In this document: piece by piece, positions 18,057 through 26,626 of the stretch
How positions within the stretch are numbered: the stretch's first letter is position 1
Layout: every line of letters starts with the position of its first letter
Assembly (NCBI RefSeq): GCF_025351285.1
Contig: NZ_JANXWG010000007.1
Span: forward strand, 1 to 64,000
Origin: Novosphingobium sp.
Lineage (GTDB): Bacteria > Pseudomonadota > Alphaproteobacteria > Sphingomonadales > Sphingomonadaceae
Length of the DNA stretch: 64,000 bases
Reading direction: 5' to 3'
Translations under genes and position numbers: made by a program
Notes under the pieces: generated by a model
Seen by the model: only the letters and a program-made list of their open reading frames with translations
What the model was told of the DNA's origin: nothing
The model's database searches: none

Positions 18057-19565
18057 ATGAGCGAAACCATTCCAAACTACCGCATCCAGGGCGCCACCGG
18101 CGATTGGGAAGTCGTGATCGGGCTCGAAGTCCATGCGCAGATCACGTCAAAGTCCAAGCTGTTTTCGGGCGCGGCGACCGCGTTCGGGGCTGAGCCCAAT
18201 TCGCAAGTGTCGCTGGTCGATGCCGCGATGCCGGGGATGCTGCCGGTGCCCAACCGCGAATGCATCCGCCAGGCGGTGCGCACGGGGCTGGCGATCGACG
18301 CGCAGATCAACAAGTGGTCGCGGTTCGATCGCAAGAATTATTTCTACGCCGATCTGCCGCAGGGCTACCAGATCAGCCAGTTGTTCCACCCGATCGTGGG
18401 CGAAGGCGCGATCCAGATCAGCCTCGATGACAAGAATCCCGACGACAAGACGAAGACCATCGGGGTTGAGCGCATCCACGTCGAGCAGGACGCGGGCAAG
18501 TTGATGCACGATCAGCATCCGACGATGTCCTACGTCGATCTCAACCGTTCGGGCGTGGCGCTGATGGAGATCGTCAGCCGGCCCGACATGCGGTCACCCG
18601 CCGAAGCCGGGGCCTACTTGCGCAAGCTGCGCTCGATCCTGCGCTATGTCGGATCGTGCGATGGCAATATGGAAGAAGGCTCGATGCGCGCCGATGTGAA
18701 CGTCAGCGTGCGCAAGGTGGGTGACGAATTGGGTACCCGCACCGAAACCAAGAACGTCAATTCGGTGCGCTTCGTGATGGCCACGATCGAGCACGAGGCC
18801 AACCGCCAGGTCGATGTGATCGAGGCGGGCGGCAAAATCGTCCAGGAAACGCGGCTGTTCGATCCCGACACCGGCACCACGCGGTCGATGCGCAGCAAGG
18901 AAGACGCGCACGATTACCGCTACTTCCCCGATCCCGACTTGCTGCCGCTGGTGCTGGAAGACGATTTCGTCGAGGAATGCCGCGCGAGCCTGCCCGAATT
19001 GCCCGACGCCAAGCGGCGCCGGTATGAAACCGCGCTTGGCCTGACGCCCTATACCGCGGGCGTGCTGACCGCCGAAGTCGAGACCGCGCGCTGGTTCGAA
19101 GCGTTGCTTGGCGAAACTGCCAAGGCCGCCGGCAAGCCCGACGCAGACGTGGCCAAGCAGGCTTCCAACTGGCTGGTCTCGGAATTTTTCGGCGCGCTCA
19201 ACAAGCTGGGCAAGGGGCTGGAGACATCGCCGATCCAGCCCGCGGGCGCGGCCGAATTGCTCGCGCTGATCGCCAATGGCACGATTTCGGGCACGATCGC
19301 CAAGCAGGTGCTCGAAAAGATGCTTGCCAGTGGCGATGCCGCCGGCGCGATCGTCGAACGCGAAGGCCTCAGGCAGACCAGCGACACCGGCGCGATCGAC
19401 GCCGCGGTGGACGCCGTGCTCACCGCCAATCCCGACAAGGTCGAACAGTACCGCGGCGGCAAGGAAGCGCTGTTCGGGTTCTTCGTCGGCCAGACGATGA
19501 AGGCGATGCAGGGCAAGGCCAACCCGCAACTGATCAACGCTGCCCTAAAACAGAAATTGGGGTGA
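18057..19565 (+). CDS. gatB: Asp-tRNA(Asn)/Glu-tRNA(Gln) amidotransferase subunit B
   Basis: tRNA-binding and kinase-like subunit that activates the misacylated amino acid for amidation. Signatures: [21 protein letters not shown] near the start, [16 protein letters not shown], and DVNVSVR plus [12 protein letters not shown] in the cradle. The helical domain and the C-terminal YqeY-like tail end in [14 protein letters not shown]. Full length at 502 aa. Separated from gatA by two acyltransferase genes on the same strand, so the complex could still be produced from one long transcript. Confidence 0.96.
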   Translation: MSETIPNYRIQGATGDWEVVIGLEVHAQITSKSKLFSGAATAFGAEPNSQVSLVDAAMPGMLPVPNRECIRQAVRTGLAIDAQINKWSRFDRKNYFYADLPQGYQISQLFHPIVGEGAIQISLDDKNPDDKTKTIGVERIHVEQDAGKLMHDQHPTMSYVDLNRSGVALMEIVSRPDMRSPAEAGAYLRKLRSILRYVGSCDGNMEEGSMRADVNVSVRKVGDELGTRTETKNVNSVRFVMATIEHEANRQVDVIEAGGKIVQETRLFDPDTGTTRSMRSKEDAHDYRYFPDPDLLPLVLEDDFVEECRASLPELPDAKRRRYETALGLTPYTAGVLTAEVETARWFEALLGETAKAAGKPDADVAKQASNWLVSEFFGALNKLGKGLETSPIQPAGAAELLALIANGTISGTIAKQVLEKMLASGDAAGAIVEREGLRQTSDTGAIDAAVDAVLTANPDKVEQYRGGKEALFGFFVGQTMKAMQGKANPQLINAALKQKLG

Positions 19566-19593
19566 AGGCGAAGCTGGGCTGAAACCGTTCGGT

Positions 19594-19617
19594 GCGGGGC
19601 GCGGCCAGGCGCCCCGC
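19594..19617. terminator. Hairpin between convergent gatB and secreted-protein gene
   Basis: GCGGGGCGC pairs perfectly with GCGCCCCGC across a six-base loop, between two genes that face each other. No clear T tract follows on either side, so a bidirectional intrinsic terminator is likely but not certain. Confidence 0.55.
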
Positions 19618-19633
19618 CTCGATGGCACGCAGG

Positions 19634-20347
19634 TCAGCTTTTCGCAGGCGTTGCCATCAGGGTCTTGCGCGCATTCCGGGCATACTCCTCGAAGTCTGCC
19701 GCAAACACCTTGCCCAGTTCATCGAGCGCCGCGATCGCGTCCTCGCCTTCCTTGGGCGGAAACAGCTTGAGCCCGTTGCCGCCCCAGGCCTTGTACTCGC
19801 GATTGATCTTCTGGCCGTTGCCGAAGTCGCGGAAAAGGAACAGCGCTCGCAGAGAACGCCCGTAGATTGCGGCCTTCTGGTAGAACAAGTCCGCGACGAT
19901 CAGTTCGGAATAGCAAGCCGACTTCGAAGCGGATCGCCGCGATGTGATCTTGTTCATCGTGTGCCGTTCGACCGGCGTATCGTGGAGCACGATCGTCGTG
20001 CCGGGGCTGCGAGACAGCATCTGGCGCAGATCGAGCGCGGTCAAGGCACGCAACTGGCTGGGGCTATCGAGCGCGGTGGCCATCAGCGCCTTGTTGCTCG
20101 AATCGCGCTTGGCGTGGACGGCAGCGTCGAGCAAACCCCCACCGAGCAGTCCCGTTGTCATCGCAGCCATCCGTTCGGCCGGCCAGACGTGCAATTCGCA
20201 GCCATCGGCCGCCCCGGTCGGCGCGATCGTTGCGCTGACCGCGGCCGGGTCAAGCGCGTTGGGCTGATCCGCCGCTTGGGCAGGACCGGCGACGGCCAGC
20301 GCCATGCCCACGGCGGCACCGCAAGCTTTCAAGACAAACCCGTTCAT
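19634..20347 (-). CDS. Secreted protein of unknown function (CELHVWPA family, copy A)
   Basis: A 237-aa exported protein I cannot assign to a named family. A Sec signal peptide ends near AGPAQAA (about residue 26). The mature part begins with a conserved CELHVWPAERM block, has IVLHDTPVERHTMN in the middle and then SACYSELIVADLFYQK. The two cysteines could form a disulfide. The C terminus is charged and helical. The chosen ATG (MNGFVLKACG) has GGGGGA upstream. It follows its paralogue by 32 bases on the same strand. Confidence 0.75.
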   Translation of the reverse strand: MNGFVLKACGAAVGMALAVAGPAQAADQPNALDPAAVSATIAPTGAADGCELHVWPAERMAAMTTGLLGGGLLDAAVHAKRDSSNKALMATALDSPSQLRALTALDLRQMLSRSPGTTIVLHDTPVERHTMNKITSRRSASKSACYSELIVADLFYQKAAIYGRSLRALFLFRDFGNGQKINREYKAWGGNGLKLFPPKEGEDAIAALDELGKVFAADFEEYARNARKTLMATPAKS

Positions 20348-20379
20348 CGATTTCCCCCTTCGTTCAACACTTTGCATCA

Positions 20380-21063
20380 TCACTTCGTTCGCGTCTTCGA
20401 AGGCTTGTTCAGCGCTTTGCCGAAATCAGCGATGTCCACGATGTAGGCGGCTTCCACTTCGCCGATCGCTGCAGCCATGTCGTCGACCGGGCTGGGCGGG
20501 AAGTGCGGTGTCCTGGCAAGCTGGTAGCTGCCGAACACGCGCACCGGCTGATCGCTTGCGCCGAACTGTCGGAAGCGAACCACGAGCGCCAGCGCGCTGC
20601 CTGAGAACACGTCCTTCTGGGACACCATCGTGTCGAGCAGCAGTTCGGCATAGCAGCGCGCGGCGCCTTGGGCGTGGCGAGCGGTGCCGGTTCGGATTGT
20701 GGTGGAATCGAGCGGCACATCATGGATCACCACGCGATGTCCGGGCAAGCCGAGCAGCTGATCGAGCGGTTGCGCGCGCAGCAATTCGATCTGCCGCTCC
20801 GCCGAAAGCACGCGCGCCGGAGCAGCCTGATACCCGCTGCGCCCCTTCTGCCCGCCATCGACGATGCCGCCGTGGACCCAGCCGGTCCACACCGCATGCA
20901 GATCCTGCGCCGGCCAGACGTGCAATTCGCAAAGCTTGGGATCAAGGGCGGAGGCCGGCTCGACCAGAGCCGCTACAGTCGGCGCCGCGGCCGACACAGA
21001 TGCCCACAGGGGCAGAATGAATACCGCGCCGAGCAGCACCCGTCGGCAATGCCTGGCTGTCAA
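20380..21063 (-). CDS. Secreted protein of unknown function (CELHVWPA family, copy B)
   Basis: Paralogue of the following gene: CELHVWPAQDL, VVIHDVPLDST and ARCYAELLLDTMVSQK align with copy A in the same order. Overall identity appears low, so the duplication is old. The signal peptide (MTARHCRRVLLGAVFILPLWASVSA) is typical. The start is a TTG with GGGGGCGGA just upstream; a GTG eight codons later would remove the basic n-region, so the TTG is preferred. No enzyme motif is recognised. The two cysteines are kept in both copies. Confidence 0.72.
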   Translation of the reverse strand: MTARHCRRVLLGAVFILPLWASVSAAAPTVAALVEPASALDPKLCELHVWPAQDLHAVWTGWVHGGIVDGGQKGRSGYQAAPARVLSAERQIELLRAQPLDQLLGLPGHRVVIHDVPLDSTTIRTGTARHAQGAARCYAELLLDTMVSQKDVFSGSALALVVRFRQFGASDQPVRVFGSYQLARTPHFPPSPVDDMAAAIGEVEAAYIVDIADFGKALNKPSKTRTK

Positions 21064-21123
21064 GAATTCCGCCCCCGTTCACCGGCATTTTGCCTGCCCA
21101 GCGCCGCGATCGATATCCAACGG

Positions 21124-21654
21124 TCAGGCGCTTGGCAAGCAACCGTCCTCGATCGCCGCGATCGCTGCGGCCTCGCGTGCTGACCAGTCGCCGGCGATGC
21201 GGGCGAAGCGAACTTTGGCGCGGACCAGCATCGTCTCGGCTATCGCGGCAAAGCGCGCGCGTTCGTCGCCGCTGCCGAAGAACCGTGAACCGTCGGCCAC
21301 CCACGGCACGTCGGGCTTGAACAGCAGGTAGCGTGCCGCCTTGCGGTAAGCCATCAGCGCAGGGGGCACTTCGCCGAACAGCATCTGCGCCCAAGCGGCG
21401 GTCATCAGCGGATCGGTGTCGAGCAGCAGGATCGGCGGATTGCTCGCGGCGGCGGCGCGGGCGGCCTGATCCTGTCCTTCGGCAATGGCCAGCAGGTCAT
21501 CCATCGTCAGCTCGGTGCTGCCGGTGCGCGCGAATTTGTCCTCGCAGTATTCGCGGCCGAATTCGGGCACCCACGGGTAGCCGAACCGGGCAGAGAGCGC
21601 GCGCGCCAGAACCGACTTTCCGGTGCTTTCGGCGCCGTGGAAACAGACCGTCAT
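21124..21654 (-). CDS. NadR-type AAA ATPase / putative ribosylnicotinamide kinase
   Basis: A 176-aa P-loop protein resembling the C-terminal kinase domain of NadR, which phosphorylates nicotinamide riboside to NMN. Walker A is GAESTGKS (residues 7-14), followed by YPWVPEFGREYCED and the Walker-B-like LLLDTDPLMTAAW. It lacks the NadR adenylyltransferase and DNA-binding domains. Its ATG overlaps the pnuC stop (TGATG). The pairing with a PnuC transporter strongly supports a role in uptake and trapping of nicotinamide riboside, but the substrate is inferred. Confidence 0.82.
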   Translation of the reverse strand: MTVCFHGAESTGKSVLARALSARFGYPWVPEFGREYCEDKFARTGSTELTMDDLLAIAEGQDQAARAAAASNPPILLLDTDPLMTAAWAQMLFGEVPPALMAYRKAARYLLFKPDVPWVADGSRFFGSGDERARFAAIAETMLVRAKVRFARIAGDWSAREAAAIAAIEDGCLPSA

Positions 21655-22241
21655 CACGCCTTTGTGGCCTTTCGCCACTGCTGCAATCCGATCACCGACA
21701 GCACCAGAAACGCCACGTAAAGCACCGCCAGCAGGTTCAACCCGCGCGTGATGTACAGCCCCACCGAAACCACGTCGATCGCGATCCACAGCACCCAGTT
21801 CTCGATCCGGCGCAAGTTGAGCAGGAGTTGCGCGGCGACGCTCGCCCCCGTCACCGCCGAATCCGCGAAAGGCAGCGCGGCGTTGGTGAAGCGGTGCATG
21901 ATCCAGCCGAGCGACAGGCTGAGCGCGATGGTCACGGCCCCCCACGCGGCCCGCGCCGGCCATTGCATCCAACGTACCGGCACTTCGGCATCGTCGCCTT
22001 GCGCATGGCTCCACAAGTACCAGCCGTGCACGTTGACCACGAAAAAGAACGCCTGGAGTCCGGCCTCGGAATAGAGCCGCGCGCCGGCCAGCACCACGCC
22101 GGTCAGCGCGACTTGCGCCATCGCCATGGGAAAACTCCACACCGATCGACGCACCAGCAGCACGATCTGGATTAGGCCCAGGATCGAGGCGGCGATCTCC
22201 AGCGGGTTCAGCGCGATTCGCCTGTCAGCGCGGGGCCCCAA
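21654..22241 (-). CDS. pnuC: PnuC-type nicotinamide riboside/mononucleotide transporter
   Basis: Membrane transporter with about seven helices. PnuC hallmarks are RLYSEAGLQAFFFVVNVHGWYLW and the late RIENWVLWIAIDVVSVGLYI. The annotated end uses a TTG that lies 34 bases inside the upstream gene. Family proteins normally begin MNPLEIA, which would require a CTG at position 22211 overlapping the upstream stop as CTGA. I cannot decide between the two. Works with the kinase gene that follows it by translational coupling. Confidence 0.88.
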   Translation of the reverse strand: MGPRADRRIALNPLEIAASILGLIQIVLLVRRSVWSFPMAMAQVALTGVVLAGARLYSEAGLQAFFFVVNVHGWYLWSHAQGDDAEVPVRWMQWPARAAWGAVTIALSLSLGWIMHRFTNAALPFADSAVTGASVAAQLLLNLRRIENWVLWIAIDVVSVGLYITRGLNLLAVLYVAFLVLSVIGLQQWRKATKA

Positions 22242-22567
22242 GCGGCCGGATCGAAGCCGACGAGCAATTCGCTGCCCCCTTCAACGATCGGCCGCTTGAT
22301 CGCCGAAGGGTTGGCCAGCATCACAGCCACGGCCTTGTCGGCATCGAGATCGCTGCGCCCGTCTTCGGGCAGCTTGCGGAAGGTGGTACCCTGGCGGTTG
22401 AGCACCTTTTCCCAGCCTGCCGCGCTCACCCAGTCGCGCAGCCTGGCTTCGTCCACCCCGGCCTTTTTGTAGTCGTGGAACTTGTACGCCAGCCCTTGCG
22501 CATCGAGCCAGGCCCGCGCCTTCTTGACGGTGTCGCAATTGGGGATGCCGTAAAGGGTGAGGCTCAA
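22208..22567 (-). CDS. YffB-like ArsC/Spx-family protein
   Basis: Thioredoxin-fold protein of the ArsC/Spx superfamily, 119 aa, closest in motif to YffB: LTLYGIPNCDTVKKARAWL, then the conserved NRQGTTFRKLPE and SAIKRPIVE. Only one cysteine is in the N-terminal motif (C11), so it is not a classical arsenate reductase; a glutathione-dependent thiol reductase role has been suggested for this family. The start is a TTG overlapping the upstream stop as TTGA, with GGAGACC before it. The ATG/GTG-free N terminus makes this start likely. Confidence 0.82.
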   Translation of the reverse strand: MSLTLYGIPNCDTVKKARAWLDAQGLAYKFHDYKKAGVDEARLRDWVSAAGWEKVLNRQGTTFRKLPEDGRSDLDADKAVAVMLANPSAIKRPIVEGGSELLVGFDPAAWGPALTGESR

Positions 22568-22887
22568 GGTCGGTCTCCGGTGGCTTGCAGGCTGAAGCGA
22601 TGGACCCGCGAAGGGGTGCCGGCCAGCAGCGTATAGTCCTGATAATAGGCATCGCGGCCGCGCGCCTGCACTTCGGCGTGTTCGGCATTGCGGCGCCAGG
22701 CACGCGCGGCGTCCTCGTCCGCCCATTCGCTGAGCGCGATCACTTCGCCATCGTCGGCGGCGTAGCTCTTGAACGACAGGAAGCCCGGCTGTTCGAGCGC
22801 CAGTGCCTCCATGCGATCGGCGTCGGCGCCATAGGCTTCGACCGAAATGTCGGAACGCTTGCGGTTGCGGAAGACGACGATGTACAT
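22564..22887 (-). CDS. ABM-domain (antibiotic biosynthesis monooxygenase-like) protein
   Basis: A 107-aa dimeric alpha+beta barrel protein. [13 protein letters not shown], the [19 protein letters not shown] segment and [22 protein letters not shown] are typical of the ABM superfamily, which includes small monooxygenases and heme-degrading enzymes as well as many proteins of unknown role. First gene of the minus-strand group ending with the NadR-type kinase. Divergent from aroC with 74 bases between. Confidence 0.82.
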   Translation of the reverse strand: MYIVVFRNRKRSDISVEAYGADADRMEALALEQPGFLSFKSYAADDGEVIALSEWADEDAARAWRRNAEHAEVQARGRDAYYQDYTLLAGTPSRVHRFSLQATGDRP

Positions 22888-22961
22888 CGTTGCCCGATAG
22901 CGCGAGCCGCGCCGCGCCGGAAGGTGGACTTTTCGGCCTGGATCGTGAAAAGCGCGCAACC

Positions 22962-24032
22962 ATGAGCCTGAACAGCTTCGGACATATGTTCCGCTTCACC
23001 ACCTGGGGCGAAAGCCACGGGCCAGCGCTGGGCGCGGTGGTCGACGGCTGCCCGCCGGGCTTGGCGCTGAGCGAGGCCGATCTCCAGCCATTCCTCGATG
23101 CGCGGCGGCCTGGCCAGTCGCGCTTCACCACGCAGCGGCAGGAGCCCGATCAGGTGCGCATCCTGTCGGGCGTGTTCGAAGGGCGCACCACCGGCACCCC
23201 GATCAGCCTGATGATCGACAATGTTGACCAGCGTTCCAAGGATTATTCCGAAGTCGCCAAGGCGTACCGGCCCGGCCACGCCGATTACGCTTACGATGCC
23301 AAGTACGGTTTGCGCGATTTTCGCGGCGGCGGCCGCAGCTCCGCGCGTGAGACGGCGGCGCGGGTCGCTGCCGGCGGCGTGGCGCGGCTGGTCATCCCCG
23401 AGGTTGCGATCCTGGGCTGGGTCAGCGAAATCGGTGGCGATGCGATCGATCCGGCCAATTTCGACGCGGCCGAAATCGCGCGCAACCCGTTTTTCTGCCC
23501 CGATGCCAGCGCCGCCGCGCGCTGGGAAGCGCTGGTCGATACGGCGCGCAAGGCCGGATCGTCGCTCGGCGCGGTGGTCGAATGCGTGGCCAGCGGCGTG
23601 CCCGCCGGCTGGGGGGCGCCGCTTTACGCCAAGCTCGATGCCGAACTGGCGCACGCGATGATGGGGATCAACGCGGTCAAGGGCGTGGAAATCGGCGATG
23701 GCTTTGGCGCCGCGCGCAACACCGGCGAGGGCAATGCCGATCCGATGCGGCCGAGTAGTGGAGAGGGTCCGCAGTTCCTCGCCAACCACGCAGGTGGGAT
23801 TGCCGGCGGAATATCCACCGGACAGCCGATCCGGGTGCGCGTGGCGTTCAAACCGACATCATCGATCCTGACCCCCGTGCCGACGATCGATCGCGATGGC
23901 GCGGCGGCCGAAATCATGACCAAGGGCCGCCACGATCCTTGCGTTGGCATTCGCGGCGTGCCGGTGGTGGAGGCCATGATGGCGCTGGTGCTGGCGGACC
24001 AGAAACTGCTCCACCGGGGCCAGTGCGGCTGA
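22962..24032 (+). CDS. aroC: Chorismate synthase
   Basis: Last enzyme of the shikimate pathway: converts EPSP to chorismate using reduced FMN without net redox change. Signatures: [20 protein letters not shown] at the start, [14 protein letters not shown], the long conserved block around [15 protein letters not shown] and [12 protein letters not shown], and later GGISTGQPI and [17 protein letters not shown]. 356 aa, the expected size. The ATG at [10 protein letters not shown] is the family start. Confidence 0.97.
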   Translation: MSLNSFGHMFRFTTWGESHGPALGAVVDGCPPGLALSEADLQPFLDARRPGQSRFTTQRQEPDQVRILSGVFEGRTTGTPISLMIDNVDQRSKDYSEVAKAYRPGHADYAYDAKYGLRDFRGGGRSSARETAARVAAGGVARLVIPEVAILGWVSEIGGDAIDPANFDAAEIARNPFFCPDASAAARWEALVDTARKAGSSLGAVVECVASGVPAGWGAPLYAKLDAELAHAMMGINAVKGVEIGDGFGAARNTGEGNADPMRPSSGEGPQFLANHAGGIAGGISTGQPIRVRVAFKPTSSILTPVPTIDRDGAAAEIMTKGRHDPCVGIRGVPVVEAMMALVLADQKLLHRGQCG

Positions 24033-24062
24033 ATCGGTCAGCGTGACTTGAGACAGACGCAA

Positions 24063-24091
24063 ACGGCGCGGCGAATGAATCGCCGCGCCGT
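24063..24091. terminator. Bidirectional terminator hairpin (aroC / small secreted protein)
   Basis: A perfect 12-base-pair stem, ACGGCGCGGCGA / TCGCCGCGCCGT with a five-base loop, lies between two convergent genes. The minus strand shows TTT after the stem; the plus strand has CCTT. It probably ends transcription from both sides. Confidence 0.7.
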
Positions 24092-24112
24092 CCTTGAACG
24101 CGTCAGCCGGGT

Positions 24113-24373
24113 TTAGCGGTAACGCCACTCGCGGCGGTGGTGCTCGCGATAGCGCTGCTGCCAATAGCGGTGGCCATCCCAGTAGCCACGGCCACGGTAG
24201 AAGTTGCCGACGACCAGACCGGGCGCGACCAGCACGGGGCCGGCCCCGCGGTTGGGCACGCAGCGGCCGTTGTAATTGCGGTGGCCGCCGGGGCCGCAGC
24301 CCTGGCGGGCATCGGCAGTGGTGGCGGTGAGTGCGACGCCGATCGCGGCGGCGGCAAGAAGCAATTTCTTCAT
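24113..24373 (-). CDS. Small secreted Gly/Arg/Tyr/His-rich protein
   Basis: An 86-aa protein with a clear signal peptide (MKKLLLAAAAIGVALTATTADA). The mature part contains CGPGGHRNYNGRCVPN, with two cysteines that could pair, then a hydrophobic VLVAPGLVVGNFY stretch. It ends in an aromatic/basic tail of alternating Arg, His, Tyr and Trp. Similar small proteins are common in alphaproteobacteria and lack an assigned function. GAGG stands before the ATG. Probably a monocistronic gene, divergent from the symporter gene. Confidence 0.75.
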   Translation of the reverse strand: MKKLLLAAAAIGVALTATTADARQGCGPGGHRNYNGRCVPNRGAGPVLVAPGLVVGNFYRGRGYWDGHRYWQQRYREHHRREWRYR

Positions 24374-24511
24374 GTCTGACCTCGCTTTGCTATCCGGGCA
24401 GGATCGCCCGGTTGCAGGACAAACGTTGGAACGCGGGGAAACCTTTCCGGGTTCCATGAAAATCACTGTCGCCAATTGTCGCGGGCACCGGGCGCCGGTA
24501 GGGTCCGCCGC

Positions 24512-25849
24512 ATGACACCATCCCATACGCAAAGCCCGATGGCCCGCAAGCTGACCCAGTTCATCCTTGCGGGCATGATCGGGGGCGTGCTCGTCGGCTT
24601 CGTGCTCAATCGCACGTTCGCACCAACCGATCCCGCGCTGGCTGCGATTGCCGATTATCTGAAGCTGTTTGCCGACGTGTTCCTCAAGCTGATCAAGATG
24701 ATCATCGCGCCGCTGGTGCTGGCCACGATCGTCACCGGCATCGCTGGCATGGGCGATTCGGCGGCGCTGGGGCGGATCGGCGGCAAGGCGCTGGCGTGGT
24801 TCATCACCGCCAGCCTGCTCTCGCTCGGGCTGGGGCTGATTCTGGTCAACCTGCTGCAACCCGGCACGGGGCTGGCGTTCAAGGCGGCGGCCACGGTCGG
24901 CGATCTGGCGGTCAAGGACCTGACGTTCCGCCACTTTGTGCTCGAAATCTTCCCCACCAGCATCTTCGACGCGATGGCGCAGAACAATATCCTGCAAATC
25001 CTGGTGTTCTCGGTGCTCGCGGGCGTGGGCATTTCCGCGCTGGGGGAGCGCGGCGCGCCATTGGTGCGCGGGGCTGATGCCTTGGCCACGCTGATGCTGC
25101 ACATCACCGGCTATGTGATGCGCGTGGCGCCGTTCGCGGTGTTCGGCGCGCTGGCCTCGGTGATCGCCACCAAGGGGCTGGGCATCCTGGTCACGTATGG
25201 CGTGCTGGTGATCGAATTCTACGGTGGGCTGCTGCTGTTGTGGGCGCTACTGATCGGGGTGGGCGCGCTGTTCCTGGGGCGCCGCGTGCTGACGCTGCTG
25301 CGCTATATCCGCCAGCCGATCCTGCTGTCGTTTTCCACCGCGAGTTCCGAAGCCGGGCTCCCCCGCTTGTTCGACGAGCTTGACCGGTTCGGCGTGCCGC
25401 GGCGGATTTCGGGCTTCATCCTGCCTTTGGGCTACAGCTTCAACCTCGATGGCTCGATGCTCTACATGAGCTTCGCCTCGATCTTCATCGCACAGGCTTA
25501 TGGCATCCATTTGCCCGCCGGCACGCAGATCGCCATGCTGCTGACGCTGATGGTCAGCTCGAAGGGCATCGCCGGGGTGCCGCGCGCCAGCTTGGTGGTG
25601 ATCGCGGCCACGCTTACGCAGTTCCACTTGCCGGTCGAGGGCATCGCGTTGCTGCTCGGCATCGACACCTTCCTCGACATGGGCCGATCGGCCACCAACG
25701 TCGTCGGCAACGCGATGGCGACCGCGGTGATCACGCAGAGCGAGGGGATGTTGCAGCCGCTGCGCGATCCCGATGCCGATGTGCTGCCCGCTCCGCACGA
25801 TACGCCCGAGCATGGGCGTAGAGGGCTGAATATCGATCCTTCCGCCTAG
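24512..25849 (+). CDS. Dicarboxylate/amino acid:cation symporter (DAACS family)
   Basis: Secondary transporter of the DctA/GltP family, which takes up C4-dicarboxylates or acidic amino acids with protons or sodium. Eight helices and two re-entrant loops are expected. Key motifs are the serine-rich loop SFSTASSEAGLP, GYSFNLDGSMLYM in helix 7, and FLDMGRSATNVVGN in helix 8. Length 445 aa. The ATG at MTPSHTQSP follows TAGGG. The substrate cannot be fixed: the loop and the final DMGRSATNV differ slightly from DctA, so no symbol is given. Confidence 0.88.
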   Translation: MTPSHTQSPMARKLTQFILAGMIGGVLVGFVLNRTFAPTDPALAAIADYLKLFADVFLKLIKMIIAPLVLATIVTGIAGMGDSAALGRIGGKALAWFITASLLSLGLGLILVNLLQPGTGLAFKAAATVGDLAVKDLTFRHFVLEIFPTSIFDAMAQNNILQILVFSVLAGVGISALGERGAPLVRGADALATLMLHITGYVMRVAPFAVFGALASVIATKGLGILVTYGVLVIEFYGGLLLLWALLIGVGALFLGRRVLTLLRYIRQPILLSFSTASSEAGLPRLFDELDRFGVPRRISGFILPLGYSFNLDGSMLYMSFASIFIAQAYGIHLPAGTQIAMLLTLMVSSKGIAGVPRASLVVIAATLTQFHLPVEGIALLLGIDTFLDMGRSATNVVGNAMATAVITQSEGMLQPLRDPDADVLPAPHDTPEHGRRGLNIDPSA

Positions 25850-25871
25850 CTAGTCCGGTCGTCCTTTTTCC

Positions 25872-25945
25872 CCGTTCGTGTCGAGCGAAGTCGACACACG
25901 CTGGCGCAGCGCTTCACGTGTCTCGACTGCGCTCGACACGAACGG
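25872..25945. repeat. Palindromic intergenic repeat, copy 2 (complete)
   Basis: Two 29-base arms (25872-25900 and 25917-25945) are near-perfect reverse complements around a 16-base loop; the outer 16 bases pair perfectly. The loop and arms match the truncated copy at the window start. It lies between the convergent symporter and nth genes, where it could terminate both transcripts. Confidence 0.8.
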
Positions 25946-25975
25946 AAGGGAGGCGCCAGGTCTTGGCGGATGACA

Positions 25976-26626
25976 TCACTTTTTGTCGGGCGGCGCCGGC
26001 GTCTTGGGCTTGAACGCGCACAAATCGGCCACCTGACAGCGCCAGCATTCGGGCATGCGCGCTTTGCAGACGTAGCGCCCCTGCAGGATCAGCCAATGGT
26101 GCGCATCGCGCCGGAACGGCTGCGGCACGCGCTTTTCGAGCAGCGCCTCGACTTGCTCGGGGGTCTTGCCCTTGGCCAGCCCGGTGCGATTGCCGACCCG
26201 GAACACATGCGTATCGACCGCGAAAGTCTCCGCGCCGAACGCGCAATTCATCACGACATTGGCCGTCTTGCGACCAACACCAGGCAGCGTGACGAGCGTG
26301 TCGCGGTCGGTCGGCACCTCGCCCGCGTGGTCGCGCACCAGGATTTCCGAAAGCGCGATGACGTTCTTCGCCTTGGAATTGAACAGCCCGATCGTCTTGA
26401 TATGCTGCTTGAGGGCTTCTTCGCCCAGATCGACCATCGCTTGCGGCGTCTTCACTGCGGCAAACAGCGCGCGCGTCGCCTTGTTGACGCCCACGTCGGT
26501 CGCCTGCGCCGAAAGCACCACCGCGACGAGCAATTGGTACGTATTGCCGAATTCCAGCTCGGTAACGGGCGCGGGATTGTCTTCGGCCAGCCGGCGGAAG
26601 AATTCGAAGATGTCGGGCTTTTTCAC
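25976..26626 (-). CDS. nth: Endonuclease III (DNA glycosylase/AP lyase)
   Basis: Base-excision repair enzyme removing oxidised pyrimidines and cutting the abasic site. The helix-hairpin-helix LPGVGRKTANVV carries the catalytic lysine, followed by the catalytic aspartate in AVDTHVFRVGNR. The C-terminal 4Fe-4S motif CKARMPECWRCQVADLC has the Cys-x6-Cys-x2-Cys-x5-Cys spacing. The start is a GTG (MKKPDIFEFF, 216 aa) that overlaps the dapB stop as GTGA and fits the normal N terminus; the longer frame runs back through dapB. Confidence 0.94.
   Translation of the reverse strand: MKKPDIFEFFRRLAEDNPAPVTELEFGNTYQLLVAVVLSAQATDVGVNKATRALFAAVKTPQAMVDLGEEALKQHIKTIGLFNSKAKNVIALSEILVRDHAGEVPTDRDTLVTLPGVGRKTANVVMNCAFGAETFAVDTHVFRVGNRTGLAKGKTPEQVEALLEKRVPQPFRRDAHHWLILQGRYVCKARMPECWRCQVADLCAFKPKTPAPPDKK

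Noticed and set aside
15405..18070. Long minus-strand frames opposite the acyltransferases
   Set aside because: Shadow reading of membrane-protein codons, with Arg/His/Gln-rich low-complexity proteins.
22208..23131. A 307-codon frame fused in front of the YffB-like gene
   Set aside because: The N-terminal two-thirds is out-of-frame reading of the ABM gene and antisense of aroC; the TTG overlapping the upstream stop gives the proper N terminus.
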